From Alphaproteobacteria bacterium (lineage in GTDB: Bacteria; Myxococcota_A; UBA796; GCA-2862545): a DNA stretch of 64,000 bases. Of this stretch, positions 8,428 to 18,379 are shown piece after piece. The position numbers were made by a program, and so were the translations under genes. A model generated the notes under the pieces. It had not been told where the DNA came from, ran no database searches, and saw only the letters and a program-made list of their open reading frames with translations. Every line of letters begins with the position of its first letter. Position 1 is the first letter of the stretch. The stretch lies in the NCBI GenBank assembly GCA_020632875.1, contig JACKET010000008.1:1-64000 (forward strand). The letters are read 5' to 3'.

Positions 8428-9389
8428 TGCGCGACCCCCACCAGATCGCGCTCATCGCCGCCGCACACCGCGACGGCATCGCCGTGCACGAGCTCGGCGA
8501 CACCTGGGGCATCGACGCGGTCCGCTACTCGCGGGCCGGGCGCACGGTGACCGTGATCGACGGCGCCATCCACGAAGACCTGTCGCACCAGGCCGAGCTC
8601 GTGTGCGCCGACAAGCGCGCGTGCAAGGCGCGGCTCGAAGAGCTCGGCATCCCCACGCCGCGCAGCCTCTCGATCGACGGCGCGTCCGACGTGGGCGAGC
8701 GGATCGCGCGCTTCGTGGCCGGCTCGCCCGTGGGCCAGCGGTTCGTCTGCAAGCCCGTCGACGGCACGAACGGCGAGGGCGTCGCGATGGACCTCCGCTC
8801 GGCCGACGCCATCCTCGCGCACGCGTGGACCCTGTCGGGCCCCGTGCTCGTGGAGGAGCAGATCCACGGCGACGACCTGCGTCTGCAGGCCATCGGCGGG
8901 GTGCTCGTCGCGGCGTGCATCCGCGAGCCCGCCCAGGTGGTCGGCGACGGCGTGCGCACGCTCGACGCGCTCGTGGAGGAGCGCGCCACCGCGGTGTACG
9001 CCGCGAATCCACAGAACACCCTGGTCCTCGACGCCGAGAGCCTGGCGCTGATCGAAGAACAGGGGCTCGCGCTCGACTCCGTCGTGCCAGCGGGCACGGC
9101 GGTGCGCCTGAAGCGCGTGGCCAACGTGGGTCAGGGCGGGCGGCCGGTCGACGTGACGGATTCCGTCCACCCCGCCTACGCCGACTGGATGGAGCGGATC
9201 GCCGCGGGCCTCGGCCTCTCGATCTTCGCGCTCGACGTGATCTGCGCCGACCCCACGGCCCCTCCCGACGCCAGCGGTGCGCGGGCCCTCGAGGTCAACG
9301 CGCGCCCCCAGTGGCTGCACCACACGTTCTCCGAGGGCCGCCGGCACGACATCGCCGGGGCGATCCTCGCGTCCCTCCTCCCCGCCTGA
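8427..9389 (+). CDS. ATP-grasp amino-acid ligase, GshF/cyanophycin-synthetase-like
   Basis: A 320-residue ATP-grasp enzyme. Visible elements are the lid-side lysine strand FVCKPVDGTNGEGV, the hinge VLVEEQIHGDDLRLQAIGG, the segment EPAQVVGDGVRTLDALVEE, typical of glutathione synthetase (GshF) and cyanophycin synthetase, and the metal-binding end ALEVNARPQW. Such enzymes activate a carboxylate as acyl-phosphate and join it to an amine. The start overlaps the stop of the OvoA-type gene by one base, and a DUF885 peptidase follows after 7 bases, so the three form one operon. The likely substrate is the thio-histidine or Cys-His sulfoxide made upstream, joined to an amino acid; that is inference from position only. 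Confidence 0.85.
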   Translation: MRDPHQIALIAAAHRDGIAVHELGDTWGIDAVRYSRAGRTVTVIDGAIHEDLSHQAELVCADKRACKARLEELGIPTPRSLSIDGASDVGERIARFVAGSPVGQRFVCKPVDGTNGEGVAMDLRSADAILAHAWTLSGPVLVEEQIHGDDLRLQAIGGVLVAACIREPAQVVGDGVRTLDALVEERATAVYAANPQNTLVLDAESLALIEEQGLALDSVVPAGTAVRLKRVANVGQGGRPVDVTDSVHPAYADWMERIAAGLGLSIFALDVICADPTAPPDASGARALEVNARPQWLHHTFSEGRRHDIAGAILASLLPA

Positions 9390-9396
9390 GGCCGCC

Positions 9397-11049
9397 ATGT
9401 CGCGCACGCCGATGTTCCAGCTCTCCTCCGACCTCGTCGACCGCGTCGTCGCGCACATGCCCGTGCTCGGCACGTTCGCGGGCGTCGGCGGCGTGCTCGA
9501 CACGTGGGACGACTACGGCGTCGAAGGCACCGCGGCGCTCGACGCGATGTGGCGCGACACGCTCGGCGAGCTCGACTCCACCGAGGTGCGCGACGCGTGG
9601 GACGCGCTCGCGCGCGACGTGATCCGCGACTTCGCCGAAGCCGAGATCCGCCACGTCGAAGCGGGCGACCACCTCTACGACCTCAACATCCTCGCCTCGA
9701 ACTTCCAGACGCCGACCGTCGTGTGCGAGGTCGTCCCGTTCGGCACGGCCGACGAGGCCGACGCGCTGGCGCAGCGGCTCGAGACGGTGGACGTCCTCCT
9801 CGAGACGTACCGCGAGCGGCTCGCCGAGGGCGTGCGGACGGGTCGCGTCGTCGCGCGGCGCCAGGTGATCGAGGCCATCGCCCAGGGCCACGCGCACGCC
9901 TCGGCCGATTCGGTCTTCACGCGTGTCGCCCGGCAGGCCGCCGCTGCGCACCCCGACCGCGCGGCGCGCCTCGAAGCCGCCGCTCCGCGCGCCCGGGCCG
10001 CGTACGCCGGGCTGTGCGGCTGGCTGGAGCGCGAGTACCTGCCCCACGCCCCGGAGCGCGAGGCGGTGGGCCGCGAGCGCTACGCCCGCGCCGCCGAGCG
10101 CCACCTCGGCATGGCGATCGACCTCGAAGAGACCGTGGAGTGGGGCTGGTCGGAGGTCCGCCGGATCGAGGCGCGCATGCGGGAGCTCGCCGACGCGCTC
10201 GTGCCCGGCGCGACCGTGGGCGAGGCCGTGGCCGCGCTGAACCGCGACCCGCGCTGGTGCATGCCCGACCCGGACGCGTTCGTCGCGCACATGCGGGCGC
10301 TCCAGCTCGGCGCGGTCGAGGCGCTGCACGGCACGACGTTCGACGTCCCCGACCCGGTGCGGGCGATCGACGTGGTGCTCGCGCCACCGGGCGGCCCCGT
10401 CGGCGCGTACTACCGCCCGCCGAGCGAGGACTTCTCGCGGTCCGGGGCGGTCTGCTACCGGCTCGAGCGCGACGCGGACATCCCGTGGATCGACGAGGTG
10501 AGCACGGCCTACCACGAGGGCTTCCCGGGCCATCACCTCCAGATCGCCACGGCGACGCACCTCGCCGACCAGCTCTCGCGCTTCCATCGGTTGTTCGCGC
10601 ACAACACGGGCTTCGCCGAGGGCTGGGCGCTCTACGCGGAGCAGCTGATGCTCGAGCTCGGGTTCTACGACCACCCGGCCCTCGAGCTCGGCAAGCTGAT
10701 CAACGAGCTGGCGCGGGCCTACCGGGTCGTCGTCGACATCGGCCTGCACCTCGAGCTGGCCATCCCCACCGACTTCGACTTCCACCCCGGCGAGACGTGG
10801 ACCTTCGACATCGCGGTGGAGGCCATGCGCGACCGCAGCATGCTGTCGCCGCAGAAGGCCCGCGACAACGTGGTCCGGTACCTGGGCTGGCCGGGGCAGG
10901 CGATCACGTACAAGGTCGGCGAGCGCGTGATCCTCGAGGCGCGCGAGGCGCTGTGTGGGCAGGGCCTGCCGCTCGCGGACTTCCACGCCCGCGTCGTGGG
11001 CGGGGGCTCGATGGGCCTCGGCCGGCTGCGCGAGCGGCTCGCGGTCTAG
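9397..11049 (+). CDS. DUF885-family putative metallopeptidase
   Basis: A 550-residue protein of the DUF885 family. The diagnostic motif is YHEGFPGHHLQ (about residues 371-381), where His, Glu and the following His suggest a zinc site of the HExxxH kind, followed by EGWALYAEQLMLELGFYD. Elsewhere APPGGPVGAYYRPPSED fits the family. No signal peptide is seen, so it is probably cytosolic. The ATG at 9397 is preceded by GAGG at suitable spacing. Third gene of the operon with the sulfoxide synthase and the ATP-grasp ligase; a hydrolytic maturation or recycling step on the ligated product is a reasonable guess. The 3' end overlaps the convergent gene by four bases. Confidence 0.8.
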   Translation: MSRTPMFQLSSDLVDRVVAHMPVLGTFAGVGGVLDTWDDYGVEGTAALDAMWRDTLGELDSTEVRDAWDALARDVIRDFAEAEIRHVEAGDHLYDLNILASNFQTPTVVCEVVPFGTADEADALAQRLETVDVLLETYRERLAEGVRTGRVVARRQVIEAIAQGHAHASADSVFTRVARQAAAAHPDRAARLEAAAPRARAAYAGLCGWLEREYLPHAPEREAVGRERYARAAERHLGMAIDLEETVEWGWSEVRRIEARMRELADALVPGATVGEAVAALNRDPRWCMPDPDAFVAHMRALQLGAVEALHGTTFDVPDPVRAIDVVLAPPGGPVGAYYRPPSEDFSRSGAVCYRLERDADIPWIDEVSTAYHEGFPGHHLQIATATHLADQLSRFHRLFAHNTGFAEGWALYAEQLMLELGFYDHPALELGKLINELARAYRVVVDIGLHLELAIPTDFDFHPGETWTFDIAVEAMRDRSMLSPQKARDNVVRYLGWPGQAITYKVGERVILEAREALCGQGLPLADFHARVVGGGSMGLGRLRERLAV

Positions 11050-11852
11050 TCCGAGGTCAGGAGGGCGGGGCGTGCGTCGGGTAGCACCTCGCCGTCCAGG
11101 ATCGCCCGCGTGGGCCCCGGGATCCGCGAGCTCCCACGCAGGATCACGCGGCGGCGCCGGGTCGCTTCCCGCTCCCCCGTGCGGACGAGCCGACGCGCCG
11201 TGTGGTGCCCGGGGTGGAGCACGCGCAGCCCGGCATCGTCGACGAACCGCCGGTACCACGCGAACGGCGTCACCGGCCGCCCGCGCGTGGCGAGGCCCCG
11301 GAACAGCGCGGTGCAGTTCGGCCCGAGCCCGCGGTACCGCTCGGTGAGCGCGCCACCCGTCCGCAGCGCGTGCATCTGCGCCTCCCACAGGGTGATCGAC
11401 CGCGCGTAGAGGGCCTGCACGTCGATCTTCGCGGGGTCGAGCCACAGCTCGAGGATGTCGCGGTTCCGCGCCTGCATCTGGCCGTAGAACCCATTGTCGA
11501 CGGGCCCGTCGTTCCGGAACACCACCAGGCTGCCCGCCTGCGACCGGAGGTGGGCGGGGTCGAGATCCGGGTGGCGCTCCATGAGGATGGCGCGCTCGTT
11601 CCGGGACAGCCGGTACGCCTCGAGCTCGATGTCCGCGATGCGCCCCGCGTCGCACACCCAGAACCGGAGCGAGCTGTGGCCCCACGCCGACAGCCCGCCC
11701 TTGCGGCTGTACGTCACGAGCGCCGCGCCCAGCACGGCGTCGCCCGCACACGCTGGGGCGTGGCGCTCCACGGGTCGGGTTCCCGAGAGGCCCGTCCAGT
11801 CGACCGCCAGCTCGGGTCCGCCCGCGAGGGCCGCGACCACGAGCGCGATCAC
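11046..11852 (-). CDS. Exported DUF4105-like protein
   Basis: A 268-residue protein starting at GTG (VIALVVAALAGG), which gives a short hydrophobic signal-like N-terminus. The segment YSRKGGLSAWGHSSLRFW recalls the family of periplasmic or outer-membrane DUF4105 (Lnb N-terminal) proteins, where a Gly-His-Ser motif is conserved; GPNCTALFRGL supplies a candidate Cys. The match is partial and I call it tentatively. The GTG overlaps the stop of the kinase-ATPase gene by four bases (GTGA), so it is the last gene of the propeller-kinase operon. An envelope hydrolase role is possible but not shown. Confidence 0.6.
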   Translation of the reverse strand: MIALVVAALAGGPELAVDWTGLSGTRPVERHAPACAGDAVLGAALVTYSRKGGLSAWGHSSLRFWVCDAGRIADIELEAYRLSRNERAILMERHPDLDPAHLRSQAGSLVVFRNDGPVDNGFYGQMQARNRDILELWLDPAKIDVQALYARSITLWEAQMHALRTGGALTERYRGLGPNCTALFRGLATRGRPVTPFAWYRRFVDDAGLRVLHPGHHTARRLVRTGEREATRRRRVILRGSSRIPGPTRAILDGEVLPDARPALLTSD

Positions 11853-14800
11853 GCGAGCACGTCCCGCGTGTGGGAGAGCGCGCGCTCCAGCGGCGAGCCC
11901 GGCGGCGCCCGGCCCTCGGCGAGGCGCTCGGCGTGCGCGAGCCGCGCGGGATCGCGGAACGCCCGCGCCGCCATGCACAACACCTCGGCCGCGAACGCCG
12001 GGCTCACGGGCTCCAGCGCCTCCACCGATGCGGCGAGCACGGCTTCGAGGCCGGTCTCCCCGCCGGCGGCCCGCACCTCGGCCTGCACACCCAGCGCGAG
12101 CCAATGCGCGTCGGACCCGGGGCTCTGGCGCTCCAGCGCGAGCTCGACACCGCGCTGCGCGCCCTCCACGTCGCCGTCCGCCAGCGCGATCTGGGAGAGG
12201 GACAGCGGGGCGAACCGGTCCCCCTCGGCCGAGGCGCGCTCCAGCAGCTCCCGGGCGCGCTGCACGTCGCCGGACGCCCACGCCACGCGGCCGAGCAGGG
12301 CACCCATGAACGTCGCCAGCCGCGGGTTCCCGGCCTCCTCGAACATCGCGAGCCCCGCCTCGGCGTGGCGCCACGCGTCCGCGAGGCGGCCGAGGTACAG
12401 CCCCATCTCCGCCAGGTAGGAGAGCTGCATGGCCTCGCGGGACCGGAACCCCCCGGCCCGCACCGCCGCGACCGCGCGCTCGAACACCGCGTAGGCGCCC
12501 TCCAGGTCGCCCTCGTTCGCGAGCAGCACGCCGAGGCTCGTGAGCTGGTCGGCCAGCCCGAGGCGGTGCCCGCGCGCCTCCTCGATGGCCACGGCCTCCG
12601 CGAAACGCGCGCGCGCCAGCCCCGGATCGCCGCGACGCCGCGCCAGGACCCCGAGCCGCCCCAGCGCCGCGGCCTCCCCCGCGCGATCGCCCTCTGCGCG
12701 GAACGCGGCCAGCGCGCGGACCGCGAGGGGCTCGGCCTCCTCGCGCCGGTGCAGGTGGGACCGCAGGTGGCCGAGGCGCAGGCAGGCCCGCCCGAGGCCC
12801 CGGCCCGTCGCCTCGGCGCGCGCCAGGGCCTCGACGTAGGCCGCTTCGGCCTCTTCGTACGCCTCGCGCTCGAACGCGAGATCGCCGCGCAGGCCGGGCG
12901 CGTCGCGACCGAGGGCCGCCGCGGCGTCGAGATCCGCCGCCGCTTCGGCCAGCGCCGCCGCGCGGTGGTGCAGCCGGGCGCGCTCCACGAGCAGCGCGCC
13001 GCGATCGACGTCCGGCGCGTCGAGCACGCGGCCCAGCAGGCGGATCCCGTCGTGCACCGGGCCCCGCTCGCCGTACACGCCCGCCGCCGCCACCGCTGCT
13101 CCGGACGCGGTGCGCCCGTCCCTGGCGGCCAGCGCCACGCCCACGGCCGCCTCGAGGTTCGCGAGCTCGCGCTCGGCCCGGTCCCGCTTCCACGGCGTGC
13201 GCTCGCCGAGCCCGAGCCGCGCGTAGAACGCCGCGTGCCGCAGGGCCGGAGCGCGCGGGGCATCGGTCTGCGCGAGCCGCATCGCCGCGTACTGCCGCAC
13301 CGTGGCGAGCAGCGCGTACCGGTCGCCCGTGCGCCGCACGAAGCTGTGCCGGCCGAGCGCGTCCAGCCGCGCTTCGACCTCGGGGTCCTCCGTGACGTGC
13401 CGCGCGGCGCCGGCCGTGAAGCCGCCCCGGAACACGGAGATCTGCGCGAGCACGTCGCGCTCCGCGGGCTCAAGCAGCTCCCACGACCAGTCCAGCGCGC
13501 CGCGGACGGTCGCCTGGCGCTCGGTCAGCCCGAGCTCGCCGGACCGCAGCAGCGACAGGCCCAGTCGGTCGAGCACGTCCCGGACGGTGAGCACGCCGAG
13601 GCGGCCGGCGGCGAGCTCCAGCGCCATCGGCACGCCGTCCAGGCGCTCGGCGAGCTCCGCGACCGCTACGGGATCCAGGTCGTGCACGCCGCGCTCCGCG
13701 GCCCGATCGCGGATCAACGCGATGGCACCGGCCCGATCCAGCGGACCGACCTCCTCGACCCAGCCCCCGAAGCCCGGATCGGCACGCGACGTGAGGACGA
13801 CCCGTAGCCCCGGCGCCCGCGCGAGCCACGCGTGGACGGGCGAGAGCTCGAGCCCCTCCACGGCATCCAGGACCAGCAGCATCTCGCCGCGGCTCGCGAG
13901 CGCCTCGCCGAGCTGCCGGACCGCGTCGAGCCCCGGGTCGAGCCGCACGCCGACGGCCTCCGCCACGCTCCGGAGCAGGCCCTCGGCGCTGCCCGGTTCG
14001 ACCCATGCCGCCGGGCCTCCCCAGCTCTCGCACAGCGCTTGTGCGACGCGGGACTTCCCGATGCCGGCCGGCCCCTTCAGCGTGACGGGCACCGCTTCGA
14101 CCGCCCGCAGCCGCGCGACGAGGGCGCGGAGCATGGCGCTCCGACCGAACAACGGCGCCGTGCGGACGGCCTTCTCGCGCGGCGTCACCCCGAGGGCCTC
14201 CGCGAGGCCGGGGCCCTCGACCTCGAGCGCGCGCAGGGCATCGGCGAGCGCGGCCATCGAGGGGTAGCGGTCGTCCGGATCGGTCTGCGTGCAGCGCGCC
14301 CAGATCGGCGCGAGCCATGCCGGTGGCCCTCCGGACGGCGCGGGCTCCGACCCGTACGGCACGGTCTCGGCGTCCGTCGCGTCGCCGCCCGTCGCGAGCT
14401 CGGCGAGCACCTGACCGAGCCCGAAGACGTCCGCCCGGGCGTCCATCGCGCCCCGGCCCCGCTGCTCGGGCGCCATGAACCGGGGGGTCCCGCCGATCCA
14501 CTCCCGCACGAACCCGCGCGCGCTCGCGATGCCGAGGTCCGCGACCTTCACCACGCCGTCCTTCACGAGCAGGTTCGCGGGCTTGAGGTCGAGGTGGACG
14601 AGCTCCATCGCATCGTGTGCGTAGTCGAGCGCCTCGCACACCTGGAGCCCGACCTCCACGACGGCCCGCGGCGGCAGGCGTGCCCGCGCGAGCGACCGAT
14701 CACAGCGCTCCATCGCGCAGTACGCCACCCCGTCGACCTCGCCGATCTCGTACACGTCGACGAGGTGCGGGTGCCGGAGCAGCGACGTCAGGCGCGCCTC

Positions 14801-14953
14801 GCGAAACAGCCCGGACCGGCCGCCCTCCAGGAGCTTCACCGCGACGTTTCGCGGCGCGCCCGGCCCGATGCGCTCCGCCGCGACCACACGGCCCTGCCCG
14901 CCCTTCCCGAGCGTCCCGGTGATGCGCCAGGGTCCGATGGTGCCGCGGTCCAT
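11849..14953 (-). CDS. Ser/Thr protein kinase fused to STAND-type ATPase and TPR repeats
   Basis: A 1034-residue signalling protein. Residues 1-265 form an eukaryote-like kinase: glycine loop GTLGKGGQGRVV, VAIK-type lysine (VAVKLL), catalytic loop HLDLKPANLL (the Arg of HRD is Leu), and ADLGIA at the DFG position, so the Mg-binding segment is DLG. An ATPase follows with a P-loop (GPAGIGKSR, near residue 290) and a Walker B-like stretch (LLVLDAVEG), then a winged-helix linker, and from about residue 560 a long array of alpha-alpha repeats like TPR. This layout resembles SARP/LuxR-like STAND regulators but with a kinase in place of a DNA-binding domain. It follows the propeller lipoprotein gene after 8 bases and overlaps the next gene by four. 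Confidence 0.85.
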   Translation of the reverse strand: MDRGTIGPWRITGTLGKGGQGRVVAAERIGPGAPRNVAVKLLEGGRSGLFREARLTSLLRHPHLVDVYEIGEVDGVAYCAMERCDRSLARARLPPRAVVEVGLQVCEALDYAHDAMELVHLDLKPANLLVKDGVVKVADLGIASARGFVREWIGGTPRFMAPEQRGRGAMDARADVFGLGQVLAELATGGDATDAETVPYGSEPAPSGGPPAWLAPIWARCTQTDPDDRYPSMAALADALRALEVEGPGLAEALGVTPREKAVRTAPLFGRSAMLRALVARLRAVEAVPVTLKGPAGIGKSRVAQALCESWGGPAAWVEPGSAEGLLRSVAEAVGVRLDPGLDAVRQLGEALASRGEMLLVLDAVEGLELSPVHAWLARAPGLRVVLTSRADPGFGGWVEEVGPLDRAGAIALIRDRAAERGVHDLDPVAVAELAERLDGVPMALELAAGRLGVLTVRDVLDRLGLSLLRSGELGLTERQATVRGALDWSWELLEPAERDVLAQISVFRGGFTAGAARHVTEDPEVEARLDALGRHSFVRRTGDRYALLATVRQYAAMRLAQTDAPRAPALRHAAFYARLGLGERTPWKRDRAERELANLEAAVGVALAARDGRTASGAAVAAAGVYGERGPVHDGIRLLGRVLDAPDVDRGALLVERARLHHRAAALAEAAADLDAAAALGRDAPGLRGDLAFEREAYEEAEAAYVEALARAEATGRGLGRACLRLGHLRSHLHRREEAEPLAVRALAAFRAEGDRAGEAAALGRLGVLARRRGDPGLARARFAEAVAIEEARGHRLGLADQLTSLGVLLANEGDLEGAYAVFERAVAAVRAGGFRSREAMQLSYLAEMGLYLGRLADAWRHAEAGLAMFEEAGNPRLATFMGALLGRVAWASGDVQRARELLERASAEGDRFAPLSLSQIALADGDVEGAQRGVELALERQSPGSDAHWLALGVQAEVRAAGGETGLEAVLAASVEALEPVSPAFAAEVLCMAARAFRDPARLAHAERLAEGRAPPGSPLERALSHTRDVLA

Positions 14954-14961
14954 GCGGGCCT

Positions 14962-16299
14962 CTATCGGGTCGAGATGGCGTGCAGCTCGCCGCCGTCCGT
15001 CCCGACGTAGATCACGCCGTCCACGACGGCGGGCGTGGCGAACACGCGGTCGCCGAGCGCGTGGCTCGCGAGCTCTTCGCCCGTCCCCAGCGCGAGGATC
15101 CGCACGGTCCCGTCGTGCGGCACCCAGACGATGCGGTCGCCCACGACGACCGGCGTGGACCAGCTGCCTCCGTGCTCCCGGACCACCCAGCGCTCCTCGC
15201 CGGTCTTCCGGTCGAGCGCCCACAGGCTCCCGCCCCAGGCCTGCGTCCCGTCGGCGTCGGGCTCGCCGGACTCGGCGAACAGCACGAGGTCCCCGGCGAT
15301 CACGGGGGCGGCCTTCGCACCGACCGCGTGGGAGACGCCCCAGATGCGCCCGTCGTCGGACACCCGGTGCAGGGCGAGCTGCTCCTGCACCGCGGAGCCG
15401 TCGTAGCCGCCCGCGATCGCGTACTGATCGCCGTCCAGCGCGATGGCGCCGTAGTTGTCGAACCGGTCCCCCGTGATGAAGCGCTCCTCGCAGCCCTGCC
15501 CGTCGAGGCGGCACCAGCCGACGCGACCCGAGTCGGAGCCGAACCACACCTTGCCATGGGCGACGCTGTGGTTGCGGACCTTGCCCATGGTCTCGGAGAG
15601 GCGCGTCTTCACGGCGCCGGTCGCGGGATCGAGCAGCGCGACGAGATCCGCGCCCGTGACGACCAGCCCCGCGTACGTCGGCGTCGGTGCGCCGTAGAGC
15701 TTCTTCTCGCCGACCTGCACGTCGAAGACGAGGTCGCCCGCCGTGGTCCACGCGAAGGCGCGCCCCTGGTCGGTGACGACGAAGACGCGCTGCCCGTCGG
15801 ACGAGAGCCCGTTCGCATCGCAGCGGGTCGGCAGGAAGGCGAGCTTGTCGCCGGTGTCGCGGCGGAGGACGTGCACGCCGTCGCCGTCGTCGCATTCGTT
15901 CCACGTCTTGCCGTACGTGCTGACGAAGACGCGGTCCCCGACGACGATCGGGCTGGAGTGCCACCCCTGGATCGCGAGCGGCTGGACCCAGAGATTCGCG
16001 AGCGTGGTGCCGATCTCGCCCGCCACGACGCCGCGGTGCGCGGGGTCCGCCGAGAAACCCGCGACAGACGCGGCCCCGGGCAGGCTCGGCTGCTGCACGA
16101 CATCGTCCGACCCCGAGCCCGGGGTGGCCGCTGTGGGGTCTGACCCCCCTGAGGCCGGGGTGGCCGCTGTGGGGTCTGACCCCCCTGAGGCCGGGGTGGC
16201 CGCTGTGGGGTCTGACCCCCCTGAGGCCACGGTCGGCGCGGGCACGGGCGTCGCGGATGGTGCGAGCAGGCCGCAGGCGGCGAGCAGGGCGAGGATCAC
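14962..16299 (-). CDS. PQQ-type beta-propeller lipoprotein
   Basis: A 445-residue protein from a GTG at 16299 preceded by GGAGG four bases away. The N-terminus VILALLAACGLL has a lipobox (LAAC), so it is a lipoprotein. A low-complexity linker follows, with three exact copies of SGGSDPTAATPA. The rest is a beta-propeller with repeated blades of the kind GDRVFVSTYG, GDLVLFAESG, WALDRKTGEERW, VVGDRIVWVP and VDGVIYVGTDGGELHA, as in outer-membrane BamB and PQQ dehydrogenase-like proteins. It probably acts as a scaffold or sensor outside the cytoplasmic membrane. It heads the operon with the kinase-ATPase, which suggests the two work together. Confidence 0.8.
   Translation of the reverse strand: MILALLAACGLLAPSATPVPAPTVASGGSDPTAATPASGGSDPTAATPASGGSDPTAATPGSGSDDVVQQPSLPGAASVAGFSADPAHRGVVAGEIGTTLANLWVQPLAIQGWHSSPIVVGDRVFVSTYGKTWNECDDGDGVHVLRRDTGDKLAFLPTRCDANGLSSDGQRVFVVTDQGRAFAWTTAGDLVFDVQVGEKKLYGAPTPTYAGLVVTGADLVALLDPATGAVKTRLSETMGKVRNHSVAHGKVWFGSDSGRVGWCRLDGQGCEERFITGDRFDNYGAIALDGDQYAIAGGYDGSAVQEQLALHRVSDDGRIWGVSHAVGAKAAPVIAGDLVLFAESGEPDADGTQAWGGSLWALDRKTGEERWVVREHGGSWSTPVVVGDRIVWVPHDGTVRILALGTGEELASHALGDRVFATPAVVDGVIYVGTDGGELHAISTR
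16121..16228. repeat. Three exact 36-bp tandem repeats inside the propeller lipoprotein gene
   Basis: Three identical 36-base units (16121-16156, 16157-16192, 16193-16228) encode the 12-residue linker unit SGGSDPTAATPA. Each unit contains the near-palindrome GGGGTCTGACCCC (six-base arms around T). The same core, GGGTCNGACCC, is at the centre of the intergenic palindrome at 36300-36330. Confidence 0.9.
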
Positions 16300-16396
16300 G
16301 GGGCCTCCGGGGCGGGGTTCCGGCTGCAGTGTCGCGCGAATGGGCCGCCCGTCACAGGGGGGGACGATCACCCGCCGGGATTCCTGTCCGCCACCC

Positions 16397-16425
16397 TTGA
16401 CGCCCCACGAGCGAGTGCCTACCCC
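16397..16425 (+). promoter_or_regulatory. Possible groE promoter
   Basis: TTGACG (16397-16402) and TACCCC (16420-16425) are separated by 17 bases and lie about 55 bases before the groES start. They resemble a vegetative promoter with a weak -10 box. I looked for a CIRCE operator and saw only one GAGTGC half-site (16413-16418), so HrcA control is not supported. Confidence 0.35.
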
Positions 16426-16480
16426 TTGCGCCCTCCCGCCGGATTCGTGCCGCGGGACCCTTCAACGTTTGGAGTACCCC

Positions 16481-16771
16481 ATGAACTTCCGACCCCTCTA
16501 CGACCGCGTGCTCGTCCGCCGCGTCGACGCCGAGCAGAAGTCCTCCGGCGGTCTGTTCATCCCCGAGTCCGCGAAGGAGAAGCCCCAGCAGGCCGAAGTC
16601 ATCGCGGTGGGCACCGGCCGCATCACGAAGAGCGAAGAGGTCGTCCCCCTCATCGTGAAGAAGGGCGACCGCGTCCTCTTCGGCAAGTACGCCGGCGACG
16701 AGGTCAAGCTCGACGGCATCGACCACATCATCCTCCGCGAGTCCGACATCCTCGCGATCATCGAGGCGTAG
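16481..16771 (+). CDS. groES: Co-chaperonin GroES
   Basis: A 96-residue protein with the full Cpn10 pattern: FRPLYDRVLVRRVDAEQKS at the N-terminus, the mobile loop with GGLFIPESAKEKP, then AEVIAVGTGR, KKGDRVLFGKYAGDEV and the C-terminal ILRESDILAIIE. It caps the GroEL ring during ATP-driven folding in the cytoplasm. GGAG sits at 16471-16474, six bases before the ATG. The groEL start follows eight bases after the stop, so the two form the usual operon. Confidence 0.98.
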   Translation: MNFRPLYDRVLVRRVDAEQKSSGGLFIPESAKEKPQQAEVIAVGTGRITKSEEVVPLIVKKGDRVLFGKYAGDEVKLDGIDHIILRESDILAIIEA

Positions 16772-16779
16772 GAGCAGTC

Positions 16780-18366
<1,587 letters not shown>

Positions 18367-18379
18367 AGCCTCCCCGGCG

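Noticed and set aside
5433..9389. A 1318-codon frame that seems to fuse sequence with the ATP-grasp gene
   Set aside because: Only the part from 8427 has family motifs; before it the frame is antisense to the histidine kinase or out of frame with OvoA.
16372..16480. CIRCE operator for HrcA before groES
   Set aside because: Only one GAGTGC half-site is present; the TTAGCACTC partner is missing.
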